Origin: Roseateles sp. SL47 | GTDB lineage: Bacteria; Pseudomonadota; Gammaproteobacteria; Burkholderiales; Burkholderiaceae_C | Length of the DNA stretch: 64,000 nt | Direction: 5' to 3' | Assembly (NCBI RefSeq): GCF_026625885.1 | Contig: NZ_CP113068.1 | Location: 5,952,001-6,016,000 of the forward strand | Shown here: positions 37,282 through 46,495 of the stretch, in pieces | How positions within the stretch are numbered: the stretch's first letter is position 1 | Layout: each line of letters starts with the position of its first letter | Program-made: the position numbers and the translations under genes | The notes under the pieces: model-generated | Told to the model about the DNA's origin: nothing | The model's database searches: none | Seen by the model: only the letters and a program-made list of their open reading frames with translations

Positions 37282-39435
37282 ATGTTTGCGACCTCCGTCC
37301 CTCCCATGGCCGAGCGCATGAGCGCGCTCTACGGCCCAGCCGCCTTCGAGCCGCTGCCCCCCGCGCAGGCGCCCACGGCGCCGGACCACTGGCTGTCCTT
37401 CCAGCCGACCTCTGATGACGTCCAGAAAGACCTCACCACCTTCCTTCGCTCGACGCAATTCCAGCAGGTTCATGACCAATGCCTGGAACGTCTGCGCGAT
37501 TGCGAAACCTTCGCCACCCAACATGGCAGCGCCAAGGAAGGGCAGCGCATCACCGATGCGTTCGCGACACTCCGCGGCCTTTTGACCCCCCAGGGCTGTG
37601 CACGCTGGCCGACGAACAGGCTCGCCGAATTTTACGGGCCCGGCAAGCGCGCCCTGGACCAGCTCTGCCTCCATCTGCGACGTCAGCCACTGGACTTGCA
37701 CCATGCCCGCGCGGTGCTGCAAGACCTGGCGCACGACCTCTGCCATTGCAATCCGGCGCTCGCCATCGCCCAGGCCGAAGGAGCACTGGCGCAGGACCTT
37801 GGCGGCCTGCGCGGAGAATTTGCGGCCGTGAGGGATCTCCGCACCGACGCCGTGCTGCGGGATCTGTACGAAGAGTTCGTCGCCGACGAGCTTCCGGAAC
37901 TCCGAATCCTGGAGCGTACCGTGGCGGCCTGGATCAGGCGCGAGCTCAAGATCCCGACGCCACCGTCTTCCCTGGCGCTCTACCCTCTTGATGTCGAGGA
38001 TGCCCCACGCGTGGATGCAAGCCTGAACACCATCGGCGACCTGATCATGGACAACCTGAAGCCCGCCGTCCTGGCGCTGGACCTTGCCGAGCGCTTCCAG
38101 GGCGCGTTCATGGCTCACTTGTCCGGCGCGGCGAGCGCGGCCGTCTCGCACGACCTCAACCACCACATGCCGGAGCTACGGCGTGTACACGGCGAACTGA
38201 GCCGCCAATATCCCGGCGTGGGTCTGCACAGCGTGCTGGAGTCCGACCTGAGCACCGACCAGGTTCGGCTGCGATCGGACGCGTCCCTGATTGCGGTGGA
38301 CTTGCTGCAAAGCCTCACCGCACTCGGTATCACCCGCCCTCGGCGCCCCACCCAACTCTGGGAGGGGACCACCCGCGACAGCCAGTGGTCGCTTCAAGCC
38401 CTCGACGATCAGCTCTTCTACATCAGCGAACGGATCAAGGGCCAGTCGGACGCGTGGCGCACCTCGGTACAGCCCAAGCACCTGCACGACCAAGGGCTCA
38501 GTCACCTCCCATCGATGACAGAGCGCCAACTGACCCACACCACCCTGCGGGCCGCACGTCCGGAAGATCTGCCGGCATTTCCAGCGCGGTTCCTGAAGGG
38601 CGAAGACACCGCCCATCTGCTGCTGGCACGCATGGACGGAGAGACGGAGCGGCTCTGGCTCGCCGCGCAGTCCAACTATTTCGTGGCGGATCGTGCAGCC
38701 TTGATGGCGGCAGCCGCGCAAAGAGCACGCCTCCCCGTCATCAAGGACATCTTGACCAAGCCCTACCTGCTCTGCCACAGCCTCACGCTGCTCAGCGTGT
38801 CGCAGTCGGGCGTGATCGAGCGGCTCCTGACCGGCGGGCATCAGGAATGCCTGCAACTGCTCCTGACCTGGGCCGCCGACAAGGAGGACAAGCACGAGCT
38901 GGTCGATGGTGCGCTGATGTTGCTGCTGCGGGACCACCAAGGTGTCTTGAATGCCATGAAGGGCCACCATGCCACCACGCTCGCGGTGTATCTCAGCCAT
39001 CAGCTGGAGGCCATCCGCCGAGGCCGCCTGCCCGCCACTCAGGGGCTCTGTTCGCTGCACCCCCTGATGGACGGGGGCACGCCCAAGCTCGTCACCACCT
39101 GGCTGCGCGAAACCGGCCGGATCGAATGCCTGCTGATCGTCATCGGATTCCTGATCAACGGGGTGGAACAGGGCCTCTTCTCCGGAGAAGACGTCCGCCA
39201 ACAGCTTCCGCTGCATCCGCCTGCCCAGACGTCCAGCGACGGCCCCTCAACGCCAATGCCGCGCGCACCCCGCCTCCCGGCCATCGACCCCAGCTGGCGA
39301 GAGCACCTGCACCAGCGGCTTCACAGGCTCTGCGATGCCGCTGCGCTGACGGAGGACATGACGCAGATCGTGCTTCAGAACCTGGGCGTCACAGAGTCGG
39401 AAGCCGCCCCGCAAGCACCGCCGCACAAGACCTGA
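37282..39435 (+). CDS. Large paralogous hypothetical protein P1 (717 aa, short member)
   Basis: No named family recognised. First of four related proteins in this window. Shared features: start MFATSVPPMAERMSALYGPA followed by FEPLPP; RDCETFATQHG (about 72-82); FYGPGKRALDQLCLHL (117-132); LAERFQGAFMAHL (268-280); SDASLIAVDLLQSL (332-345); QWSLQALDDQLFYISE (368-383). It lacks the MEVHxVNRL motif of the others (a divergent WIRREL segment sits there) and most of the C-terminal repeat half, being about 330 residues shorter. No signal peptide or TM helix is evident; the protein is helical and Leu/Ala/Arg-rich, with a Pro/Ser/Ala-rich first 40 residues. The start is set by paralogy. P2 begins 39 bases downstream, so the two form an operon. 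Confidence 0.75.
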   Translation: MFATSVPPMAERMSALYGPAAFEPLPPAQAPTAPDHWLSFQPTSDDVQKDLTTFLRSTQFQQVHDQCLERLRDCETFATQHGSAKEGQRITDAFATLRGLLTPQGCARWPTNRLAEFYGPGKRALDQLCLHLRRQPLDLHHARAVLQDLAHDLCHCNPALAIAQAEGALAQDLGGLRGEFAAVRDLRTDAVLRDLYEEFVADELPELRILERTVAAWIRRELKIPTPPSSLALYPLDVEDAPRVDASLNTIGDLIMDNLKPAVLALDLAERFQGAFMAHLSGAASAAVSHDLNHHMPELRRVHGELSRQYPGVGLHSVLESDLSTDQVRLRSDASLIAVDLLQSLTALGITRPRRPTQLWEGTTRDSQWSLQALDDQLFYISERIKGQSDAWRTSVQPKHLHDQGLSHLPSMTERQLTHTTLRAARPEDLPAFPARFLKGEDTAHLLLARMDGETERLWLAAQSNYFVADRAALMAAAAQRARLPVIKDILTKPYLLCHSLTLLSVSQSGVIERLLTGGHQECLQLLLTWAADKEDKHELVDGALMLLLRDHQGVLNAMKGHHATTLAVYLSHQLEAIRRGRLPATQGLCSLHPLMDGGTPKLVTTWLRETGRIECLLIVIGFLINGVEQGLFSGEDVRQQLPLHPPAQTSSDGPSTPMPRAPRLPAIDPSWREHLHQRLHRLCDAAALTEDMTQIVLQNLGVTESEAAPQAPPHKT

Positions 39436-39474
39436 CCCAAGCCCACACGCCCCCTCACCGCCCCCCTCCACGGT

Positions 39475-42400
39475 ATGTTCACGCCTTCCGGACCCGCCTT
39501 TGTTGAGCGAGTTCGCCATCTTTACGAGCCAGTCGCCTTCGAGCCCCCGCCCCGCGCGGATGTGCCCCCCACGCCGCCCGAGCATTGGGTGTCCTTCGAG
39601 GGCGACCGTCTCGAGGGCACCCGACAGGCCTTTGAACGCTTTCGCGAGACGCCCGCTTTCATGCAGGTGTGGCAGCAGTTGCAGGAGCGTGTCGATGACT
39701 GCGAGCGTTTTGCGGCCCAGCACTTCAGCCGGCCAGAGGCTAACGCCATCATCGATAAATTCAGGATCTTCAAACGGCACCTGCTGGAAGACTACGGCGC
39801 CACGTATTTCGCCAACCACCTCCGTTTGCTGTTCGGGTGCGGCAAACGGGAATTCGACCGGTTTTGCCTCAGTCTGGCGCAAGCGGATATCGCTCTGCAT
39901 CAGCGCAAAACGGCCCTGCGTGAGCTGGCCAGCTCGGTCCGCGCCTGCCAGGCGGCCTATCCCGCCTTCAAGGAGGCGGCCGATGCCCTGGATCAGCGCG
40001 AAGGCGGGCTTCGCAGCCTGTTCTTCGGCGTGCTCAACGAGCGCATCAATGCCTTGCTGCGCGAGTTCGTCGTGGCGGCACGAGCCAGAACGTCCTTCGA
40101 CTGGATGGACCGGATGGAGGTGCATGAGGTCAATCGCCTGCGGCTGGAACTCGGCCTGCCGGGCGGGCACCTGCGCGACCCGGCCAGCCTGTCCGGCGTA
40201 CGCCCATGGTCACGGTCCCAGCTTCAGGACTGTGCGGACTTCCTGGAGAAGAAACTGGCACCGGGCCGGTTGCTGGAAGACCTGGCAGAGCGTTGTCTCC
40301 AACAGCTGATGGACCGCCTGCCCCCGCTCGTGCGTCAACTGCCGGCCGATGCAGATCTGAATGAATACATGCCCGTCATCCATCAGGCGATCCATCACCT
40401 GAACGCCAGCTTTCCCGGGGTGCGATACACCAGCCTGCTGAGCATGGATGCCGACACCAGCCAGACGCATTGGCGCACCGATCGGTCCCTGGTGGCCATG
40501 GATCTGCTTCGGTCATTGACTGACCTGGGCGTCCTGGTCCATCGGCCCCCCAGCATCCTGATGCAGGGTCAGGGCCATGAAGGCAGATGGCAGCTCCGGC
40601 ATCTGGACCACCGCCTCTTCCACGTGTCAGAACAACTGCCGCAGAATCCTGAACCTGAACTGTCCTCCGTTGGCCTGGCGCATGTGCAGGCCTGGCCGGA
40701 CCAAGCGCCCAGGGACAAGGTGTGGCGGCGTCTGCTCCGCGTCGCGGTGGCCAACCACCCGCCGGCAGACTTGCGCAGCTTCAGTCCCCAATGGCTGGAC
40801 AGCCCCTCCGTCACGCTGGATCTGCTTCGACGCATGGGGCCGGAGCACACACACCAGTGGCTGAAGCACCAGACGGCGGTGGATGATGCCATGTTGCGCC
40901 TGCTCCTCCCTGCCCTGAGCCAGTTGGGCATGGGCGCCTGCCTCAAGCTTCTCTACCGCCAGCAACCCCAACGTTCCACCCAGCACTGGCTCTCGCTGGC
41001 GGGCGGCGCTTCGGTGTTGCGGGATGCAGCGGAGGCGGGCCACGCCGATGCGTTCGAGTTCTGGTTGGGGCGGGTGATCCCCATGTTGCACGCCTGGAGC
41101 CCAGGCTCCATGCAGGAGCTCTTTGCCCCGGCCCGGGGGGCCACGCTGGTGAACGCCTGCCTCACCCGAGGCCAGGGGGCCTGGCTCCAAAGTGTCATGA
41201 CCCTGCTCCTGACGGCCCAAGCGCTAGGACGCGTGACGCCCGACCAAATGGGGACATTCCTGCGGGCCTCCATGCAGTCGGCCATGGGCGATGGGCATGT
41301 CAAGGCGCTGCGGGTGTTCGGCGACACCCTGCTGAAACTGGTGGATCGAGGCGGCATCGTCTGGAACCATCTGCCCCGATTGCTGCAGGGGCATCACACG
41401 CCAGCCGGTTGTCGGGCTGCCATCAAGCAGGGCCGGACCGAGGTGCTGCAATGGTTCTTCCCCTTGGTGCTGAATCTCCATGCCAAACGCTGTCTGACGC
41501 TTGCACACGCGACCGAGATGGTGGCTTGCAACTCCGGCATCCGCAGCTCCGCCAGCCTCGACGCCATCGAAGGTCGGCATCCGGAGACGCTGGCGGTGTT
41601 TCTGGATCAGATCATGGGGGCATTCAGCACCCTGCAAATGCCGACCTCCTGGCTGGTCGAGGATCTGCACGGGCAGCGTCCCGACGGCAACACCGCCTTG
41701 GCGCTGATGCTCCAGCGCCCCGACTGTCCCTGCCTTCCGGTCTGGAAGGCGGCGATCCTCAACGCCTACCGAGCCGGTGTGCTGTCGCGAGACCATGTGA
41801 GCCAGCTGATCGGGGCCAAGAATCGCGACGGCGAGCCGCTGATCCATGCGGCTGCAGAGCCAGAGCTCCTGTGTGAAAGGGCCTTTGATGCCTGGCTCGA
41901 CCTGCTCGCGTCTGCCAACGCTGCGGGCGCAGTGGGATCAGCGCATGTCGAAGATCTGCTGGCGGCGCGTGCCTCGGCCCCCCCCGCCCTGACCCGCACG
42001 GCCTTGCGCGTTGCCATGGTGGAGCGTCCGCGCCCGACGCACGTCAGTTTGCTGGTGCGTCTGTATGCCAGGGCTTGTGAAACAGCGCTGATTGGCAGCG
42101 CCCAATTGGGCCGCCTGCTCGGCCTCGACCAATGGCCGTTACCGCCCCTGATCGAAGCCATCCAGGACGGTCGGGAGCAGGAGGTCTACAGCTATCTGAA
42201 TGGCCTGCTGACCCAGGCCCAGGCGAACCGCCTGCCTGCCGACCTGCTCGCCGGGCTGCTGCAAGGCGCAGCGACATTTCCGGCTTCCTGCCTGGGAACG
42301 GCAATCCTGCAACCCAATGCGGACCTCCTCCGTCACCTGCTTGCCGCGTTGCGGGACGCCGCTGCCCAGCGGTGGATCCCGCTGGAACGCTGGAAAACCT

Positions 42401-42624
42401 TGATGCTGGGGGAACCGGGGGCGCCGGACCTGCTGAACCATCTCCGTGCCGCCGGCTCAGACGCCCACATCCGGGCGGTGGCATCGGCGGTCGAGGCGGC
42501 ACGCATCGACCGTCTGCTGAGCGAGGAGGAGGCAGACACACTGCAAGACCAGTTGGAGGCCTTGATGCGCCCCACCGAAGTTGTCTGTGTGCAGCCCCAA
42601 ATGGAAACGGGGCAGCGCCCGTAG
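39475..42624 (+). CDS. Large paralogous hypothetical protein P2 (1049 aa)
   Basis: No named family recognised; paralogue of P1, P3 and P4. N-terminal core (1-390): MFTPSGPAFVERVRHLYEP and AFEPPP at 21-26, HWVSFEG, DDCERFAAQHF (74-84), MEVHEVNRLRLELGLPGG (214-231), LAERCLQQLMDRLPP (270-284), RSLVAMDLLRSL (337-348), RWQLRHLDHRLFHVSE (371-386). A middle helical region (about 410-510) includes WLKHQTAVDDAMLRLLLPAL. From about 510 to 1000 there are around ten helical repeats of about 50 residues, seen as A(x)nGxxxVxxxLxxLL patterns, for example LIEAIQDGREQEVYSYLNGL. No signal peptide, TM helix or catalytic motif is visible. The spacer from P1 is C-rich with no Shine-Dalgarno. A hairpin overlaps its stop codon. 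Confidence 0.78.
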   Translation: MFTPSGPAFVERVRHLYEPVAFEPPPRADVPPTPPEHWVSFEGDRLEGTRQAFERFRETPAFMQVWQQLQERVDDCERFAAQHFSRPEANAIIDKFRIFKRHLLEDYGATYFANHLRLLFGCGKREFDRFCLSLAQADIALHQRKTALRELASSVRACQAAYPAFKEAADALDQREGGLRSLFFGVLNERINALLREFVVAARARTSFDWMDRMEVHEVNRLRLELGLPGGHLRDPASLSGVRPWSRSQLQDCADFLEKKLAPGRLLEDLAERCLQQLMDRLPPLVRQLPADADLNEYMPVIHQAIHHLNASFPGVRYTSLLSMDADTSQTHWRTDRSLVAMDLLRSLTDLGVLVHRPPSILMQGQGHEGRWQLRHLDHRLFHVSEQLPQNPEPELSSVGLAHVQAWPDQAPRDKVWRRLLRVAVANHPPADLRSFSPQWLDSPSVTLDLLRRMGPEHTHQWLKHQTAVDDAMLRLLLPALSQLGMGACLKLLYRQQPQRSTQHWLSLAGGASVLRDAAEAGHADAFEFWLGRVIPMLHAWSPGSMQELFAPARGATLVNACLTRGQGAWLQSVMTLLLTAQALGRVTPDQMGTFLRASMQSAMGDGHVKALRVFGDTLLKLVDRGGIVWNHLPRLLQGHHTPAGCRAAIKQGRTEVLQWFFPLVLNLHAKRCLTLAHATEMVACNSGIRSSASLDAIEGRHPETLAVFLDQIMGAFSTLQMPTSWLVEDLHGQRPDGNTALALMLQRPDCPCLPVWKAAILNAYRAGVLSRDHVSQLIGAKNRDGEPLIHAAAEPELLCERAFDAWLDLLASANAAGAVGSAHVEDLLAARASAPPALTRTALRVAMVERPRPTHVSLLVRLYARACETALIGSAQLGRLLGLDQWPLPPLIEAIQDGREQEVYSYLNGLLTQAQANRLPADLLAGLLQGAATFPASCLGTAILQPNADLLRHLLAALRDAAAQRWIPLERWKTLMLGEPGAPDLLNHLRAAGSDAHIRAVASAVEAARIDRLLSEEEADTLQDQLEALMRPTEVVCVQPQMETGQRP

Positions 42625-42634
42625 ACGCTGCCCC
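42609..42634. terminator. Hairpin between convergent P2 and TonB receptor genes
   Basis: Perfect nine-base-pair stem GGGGCAGCG (42609-42617) with CGCTGCCCC (42626-42634), eight-base loop, overlapping the P2 stop codon. There is no strong U-tract; on the minus strand it is followed by GTTTCCATTT. It probably ends the TonB receptor transcript and possibly that of P2. Confidence 0.55.
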
Positions 42635-42656
42635 GACTCACCCGAGGGTCAGGCCA

Positions 42657-45356
42657 TCAGAACTCGTAACGAGCCCGCACGTTGAACACCCGGCCACGGA
42701 TGTCATAGAGGCTGGGGTTGTAGCCCACCGAGTAGTAGCTGGACGAGTACACATCCGTCGGCGGGGCCTTGTCGAAGAGGTTGTTCACCACACCCGACAA
42801 GGTCCAGTTCTTGAAGCCGCTGTAGCTCATCGACCAGTCCACGGTGCTCATGCCACCCAGATTGCACAGGTCATACCGGCCGGCGGCCGTCGCCGTGGCG
42901 CTGCAGCTGCCATCCGGGTCGTAGGCCTTCATCGAGCCCTTGTAGTTCAGCGACAAACCGGTGTTCCAGTCGCCATAACCATAGTTGATCGACGCATTGA
43001 GCTTCAGGGCCGGCGTGCCGTAGTAACCCACATAGTCCAGCACTTCGCTGCCGGCCTCGGTCTGTTCCTTCTGGCTGAGCACGCGGGTGCCGTTGAAGGT
43101 CAGGCGCAGGTCGTGGCCGCCGTCCAGACGCCACTTGAACTTGGTTTCCCAGTCCACGCCCTTGGTCTGTTTGCGCGACATGTTCCGGTATTGGCGGATC
43201 ACCTGGGTGATTTCACCTTCCGAATTGCGGATCACCGCACCGGGGAACTCGTCGGCACGGTCCACCACCTCCTGAGCACTCAGACGGTCCACCACGTTAC
43301 GCACGATGATGGAGTAGGCGTCCAGGGTCATCTCCATCCAGTTGGTCGGATTGAAGATCAAACCCACCGTCAGCGAGTTGGACTGCTCCGGCTTGAGGTT
43401 CGAGTTCGACGAGATCACGCTGGAGACCGACTGCGTGCAGTAGGAGTTGCTGCTGCTGACCACCGGGCACAGCACCGGGTCCTGCACCGTGGTGAAGGCA
43501 AACACGGTGGACTTGGTGATCTGCGACAGCGACGGGGCCCGGAAGCCGTTGGCATACGTGGCACGCAGGGCCAGCGAATCCACCACCTTGTACTTGGCGC
43601 CCACCTTGCCGGTGAGGGCGGAGCCGAAATCGTTGTAGTGCTCGATGCGGGCGGCGGTCTGCGTTTCCAGATCTTTCAGCAGCGGCGCCTGCAGTTCCGC
43701 ATAGGCAGCGGCCACGGTGCGCGAGCCATTGGCCTGGGAGATGCCCAGACCGATGATGTCGCCCGAAGCGATCTTGTCATCCGCCGACACCTTGAAGGTT
43801 TCGCGACGGACTTCACCGCCCACACCCAGCATCAGCGGGCCACCCGCCAGCCGGCCCAGCTCGCGCGAACCGCGCAGGTCCAGCGAGGTGGTCTGGGCCG
43901 TGCCGGTGTTGTTCAGCTTGGGCGACAGGGCACTCAGCACTTCGGCGCTGTTGGTGCCACCAAAACGGTAGGTCTGGTTGGCCACGGCGTCGGTCAGGGC
44001 GGAGGCGCTGATGAAGCCGTAACGATCTTCGCTCTTGTCCTGCCAGTGGTGCAGGAAGCCCGCATCAAAATCCCAGCCCTTCCATTCAAACTGCGAGCTC
44101 ACCACCAGCCGCAGGTTGTCGGTGGTGTTGATGGTGTAGCGCGGAATGTCGGTGAACCGATAACGCAGGCCCAGGGCGGTCGGCGAGGTGTAGCCGAAGA
44201 CCGGGTTGTCTGCGGTGGCGGCGTTGGTCGGGTTGTCGGGATGGTTGCCCGGCAGCACCAGGCCGGCATAACTGACGGAATTGCCGGCAGCGTCCCCCCA
44301 GGTGGTCGAGGTTTCGCCAATGGTGTAGGAGGCGGAGTCATAACGGCTGCGGGTACGCGAGGCCAGCAGCTCGGCCGTGATCTGCGCGCCGTTGTCCAGG
44401 TTCAGACTGCCGCGCAGCAGGCCGGACACCCGCTTCTGGCCGGACACGTAATAGAGGTCCTTGCCGTAAGCGCCATAGCGGCAGGTGGTGGTGGTGCCGC
44501 TGGTGTATTCCTGATTGTCCGGGCAGTCATTGGCCATGCCCTTGAAGGAGCCGGTCGCACCATTCTTGTAGGTGTAGAAGTTGCCCGGATTCGAATAGGT
44601 GCTGTTGAGGCTGTTGCGGCCGTACAGCGAGCCCAGGGTGTTCTGGTCCGCCAGGTTCAGGTCTTCGGTGATGGCCACGGCATCGCGCTGATAGACATCC
44701 AGCACACCAAAGAGGTTGTAGCCGTCCGTGGCGACGTTGCCGCGTCCGAACGACACATTGCCGCTGTGGGTCTTGAACAGGCCGTCGCCGCGCTGGGCCG
44801 CGGCCACTTCAATCGCCTGCCCGGTGTAGTCGCGCTTCAGGATGATGTTGATCACACCGGCCAGGGCGTCGGAGCCATACAGCGCGGAGGCGCCGTCCTT
44901 CAGGACTTCGATCCGGTCGATGGCGGACATCGGGATCGAGCTGACGTTGAACATCGTGCCCTGCCCGGTGTTCGGGTCGATGGCAGCGGCCGGGGCCATG
45001 CGGCGGCCGTTCAGCAGGGTCAGGGTGGAGGCGGAACCCAGGCCGCGCATGGACAGCGACGACGAGCCGGACGCCCAGCCGTTGCCGGAGCTCAGATCTT
45101 GCTGGCCGTCTGCGGACACCGCCGAGACGTTGCGCAGCAACTGCTCCACGGAAGTGGCGCCGCTGCGCTCGATGTCCTGCCGCGTGATCACCGTCACCGG
45201 CGCCGAGGTTTCCTTGTCGGTGCGCTTGATCATGGAACCGGTGATTTCCACCTTCTCCAGCTGCTGGTTGGCAACGGTGCCGGCGGCAGTCTGCGCATAC
45301 AACGGTGCCATGGGCATCAGCATGGCAAGAGCGGTCATTCGATGACGGAGTCGCAT
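42657..45356 (-). CDS. TonB-dependent outer-membrane receptor
   Basis: An 899-residue receptor with a signal peptide (MTALAMLMPMAPLYAQ). The plug domain reads VEITGSMIKRTDKETSAPVT, SVEQLLRNVSAV, SSSLSMRGLGSASTLTLLNG, IDRIEVLKDGASALYGSD and AGVINIILKRDY, and the beta-barrel ends in a terminal aromatic residue (RARYEF). The plug pattern (GSxIKR, Ser/Gly-rich before RGLG) is that of the large receptors in Xanthomonadales, Caulobacter and Roseateles relatives that import organic substrates, but the ligand cannot be assigned. The start follows AGGAATACCC. An AraC regulator lies 188 bases upstream on the same strand and may control it. It sits between the two large-paralogue pairs. Confidence 0.94.
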   Translation of the reverse strand: MRLRHRMTALAMLMPMAPLYAQTAAGTVANQQLEKVEITGSMIKRTDKETSAPVTVITRQDIERSGATSVEQLLRNVSAVSADGQQDLSSGNGWASGSSSLSMRGLGSASTLTLLNGRRMAPAAAIDPNTGQGTMFNVSSIPMSAIDRIEVLKDGASALYGSDALAGVINIILKRDYTGQAIEVAAAQRGDGLFKTHSGNVSFGRGNVATDGYNLFGVLDVYQRDAVAITEDLNLADQNTLGSLYGRNSLNSTYSNPGNFYTYKNGATGSFKGMANDCPDNQEYTSGTTTTCRYGAYGKDLYYVSGQKRVSGLLRGSLNLDNGAQITAELLASRTRSRYDSASYTIGETSTTWGDAAGNSVSYAGLVLPGNHPDNPTNAATADNPVFGYTSPTALGLRYRFTDIPRYTINTTDNLRLVVSSQFEWKGWDFDAGFLHHWQDKSEDRYGFISASALTDAVANQTYRFGGTNSAEVLSALSPKLNNTGTAQTTSLDLRGSRELGRLAGGPLMLGVGGEVRRETFKVSADDKIASGDIIGLGISQANGSRTVAAAYAELQAPLLKDLETQTAARIEHYNDFGSALTGKVGAKYKVVDSLALRATYANGFRAPSLSQITKSTVFAFTTVQDPVLCPVVSSSNSYCTQSVSSVISSNSNLKPEQSNSLTVGLIFNPTNWMEMTLDAYSIIVRNVVDRLSAQEVVDRADEFPGAVIRNSEGEITQVIRQYRNMSRKQTKGVDWETKFKWRLDGGHDLRLTFNGTRVLSQKEQTEAGSEVLDYVGYYGTPALKLNASINYGYGDWNTGLSLNYKGSMKAYDPDGSCSATATAAGRYDLCNLGGMSTVDWSMSYSGFKNWTLSGVVNNLFDKAPPTDVYSSSYYSVGYNPSLYDIRGRVFNVRARYEF

Positions 45357-45544
45357 GGGTATTCCTGGACAGAAAGAGAAGGAGAAGAAAACAGAACAAA
45401 AGGTGCCGGCCGGTCACCGTTTTAAAAATTCTGTAATGCACCCTCGAATGGCGCCCAGAGAAAACCGCCGCGTTTGTAGAAAGCCGCTGTGGCACCTGCT
45501 GATTGCAGGGAAATCACCAAGCCTGCGTGAACGGCAGTGTTGGT

Positions 45545-46495
45545 TCAGCGCTGCACTTCCGTGCGCTGCGCGCGGCGGAATTGCGTGGGTGTCTGACCAA
45601 AGCGTTGCGCAAAAAGACGCGAGAAATGGCTGGTATCGGTGAAGCCGAGATTCAGCGCAATGTCTCCAATGCGCTCATCGGTCCCGGACAAGGCCTCTTG
45701 CGCCTGGGTCAGCCGTTGTTGCAGCAGGTACTGATGGGGCGGCATGCCCACCGCCCGCTTGAACTCGCGGGAAAAGTGCGATTCGCTCATGCCGCATTGC
45801 GCGGCAAGTTCATTCACATAGAGGTCACGGCCCGACTGTTCGCGGATCAGGGCCAGCACTCGACGCAAAGGCCCTCCTTGCAGGCCGCAGGCCACGTATG
45901 TGGACGTGGGCATGGGCGTGGACGCGGGCGTCGGTGCCGCATATCGCTGCAGCAAATACGCGATCAGCGCCGTCATGAGGCCGTCGCAGTAGTGCAGGCC
46001 CAGCGGGTGCGGATCCGCCGAGGCCTCCAGCATCTGCCGGGTAAGCTCAGCCACACGTCGGTCCTGGGTGAAGGCGGCCACCATCGGCCACTGCGCATCG
46101 TCCAGGCCCGCCAGGCGTGCGAATCGGCGAACGGTGTCCAGCGGCAGAAAGATGTTGGCAATGTCGCAGCGGCTCAACTGCGTCCAGCGGCCGTGCTCGT
46201 CCGGCCCGCAGATACGGAAATGATGGGCACCAATGATGCCGCCCCACACCGGCCGGTCACCGGCCCAGACCCGCGATTCGAGCGGCTCCAGCATGACGGA
46301 CAGCCGCAGGAAATTGGGATGGGGAAGGATGTCGCGGGGCTGGGCGTCCCCATGGGCGCTGGACCATTGCGCGACAAAGGCGCCACTGCCGGGCAAGGGG
46401 CCGATGCACACCTTCAATGGCACCACCACACCATTGCAGCGGTACCAGTGTTTCAAACAATCAATGGAACGGATGACTGACGCCGGAACAGGCAT
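45545..46495 (-). CDS. AraC family transcriptional regulator
   Basis: A 316-residue regulator. The N-terminal about 200 residues are a sensory region of no recognised type (starts MPVPASVIRSIDCLKHWYRC). The C-terminal AraC double HTH (about 210-316) reads GRDLYVNELAAQCGMSESHF, SREFKRAVGMPPHQYLLQQR and the second-HTH signature IGDIALNLGFTDTSHFSRLF. Longer in-frame starts up to 46696 exist but add sequence without the family pattern. It is upstream of, and co-oriented with, the TonB receptor; the 188-base gap between them likely holds the receptor promoter. Regulation of the receptor, the paralogue cluster, or both, is only positional inference. Confidence 0.88.
   Translation of the reverse strand: MPVPASVIRSIDCLKHWYRCNGVVVPLKVCIGPLPGSGAFVAQWSSAHGDAQPRDILPHPNFLRLSVMLEPLESRVWAGDRPVWGGIIGAHHFRICGPDEHGRWTQLSRCDIANIFLPLDTVRRFARLAGLDDAQWPMVAAFTQDRRVAELTRQMLEASADPHPLGLHYCDGLMTALIAYLLQRYAAPTPASTPMPTSTYVACGLQGGPLRRVLALIREQSGRDLYVNELAAQCGMSESHFSREFKRAVGMPPHQYLLQQRLTQAQEALSGTDERIGDIALNLGFTDTSHFSRLFAQRFGQTPTQFRRAQRTEVQR

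Noticed and set aside
30680..37319. Very long open frames antisense to puuE, uraD-allC, M20 and the prolyl oligopeptidase
   Set aside because: They mirror strongly supported genes and arise from GC-rich third codon positions; their His/Gln/Arg-rich products match no family.
37282..42624. P1-P2 as toxin/immunity or polymorphic toxin pair
   Set aside because: No Rhs, PAAR, VgrG, signal or nuclease motif, and both proteins are homologous to each other, unlike toxin/immunity partners.
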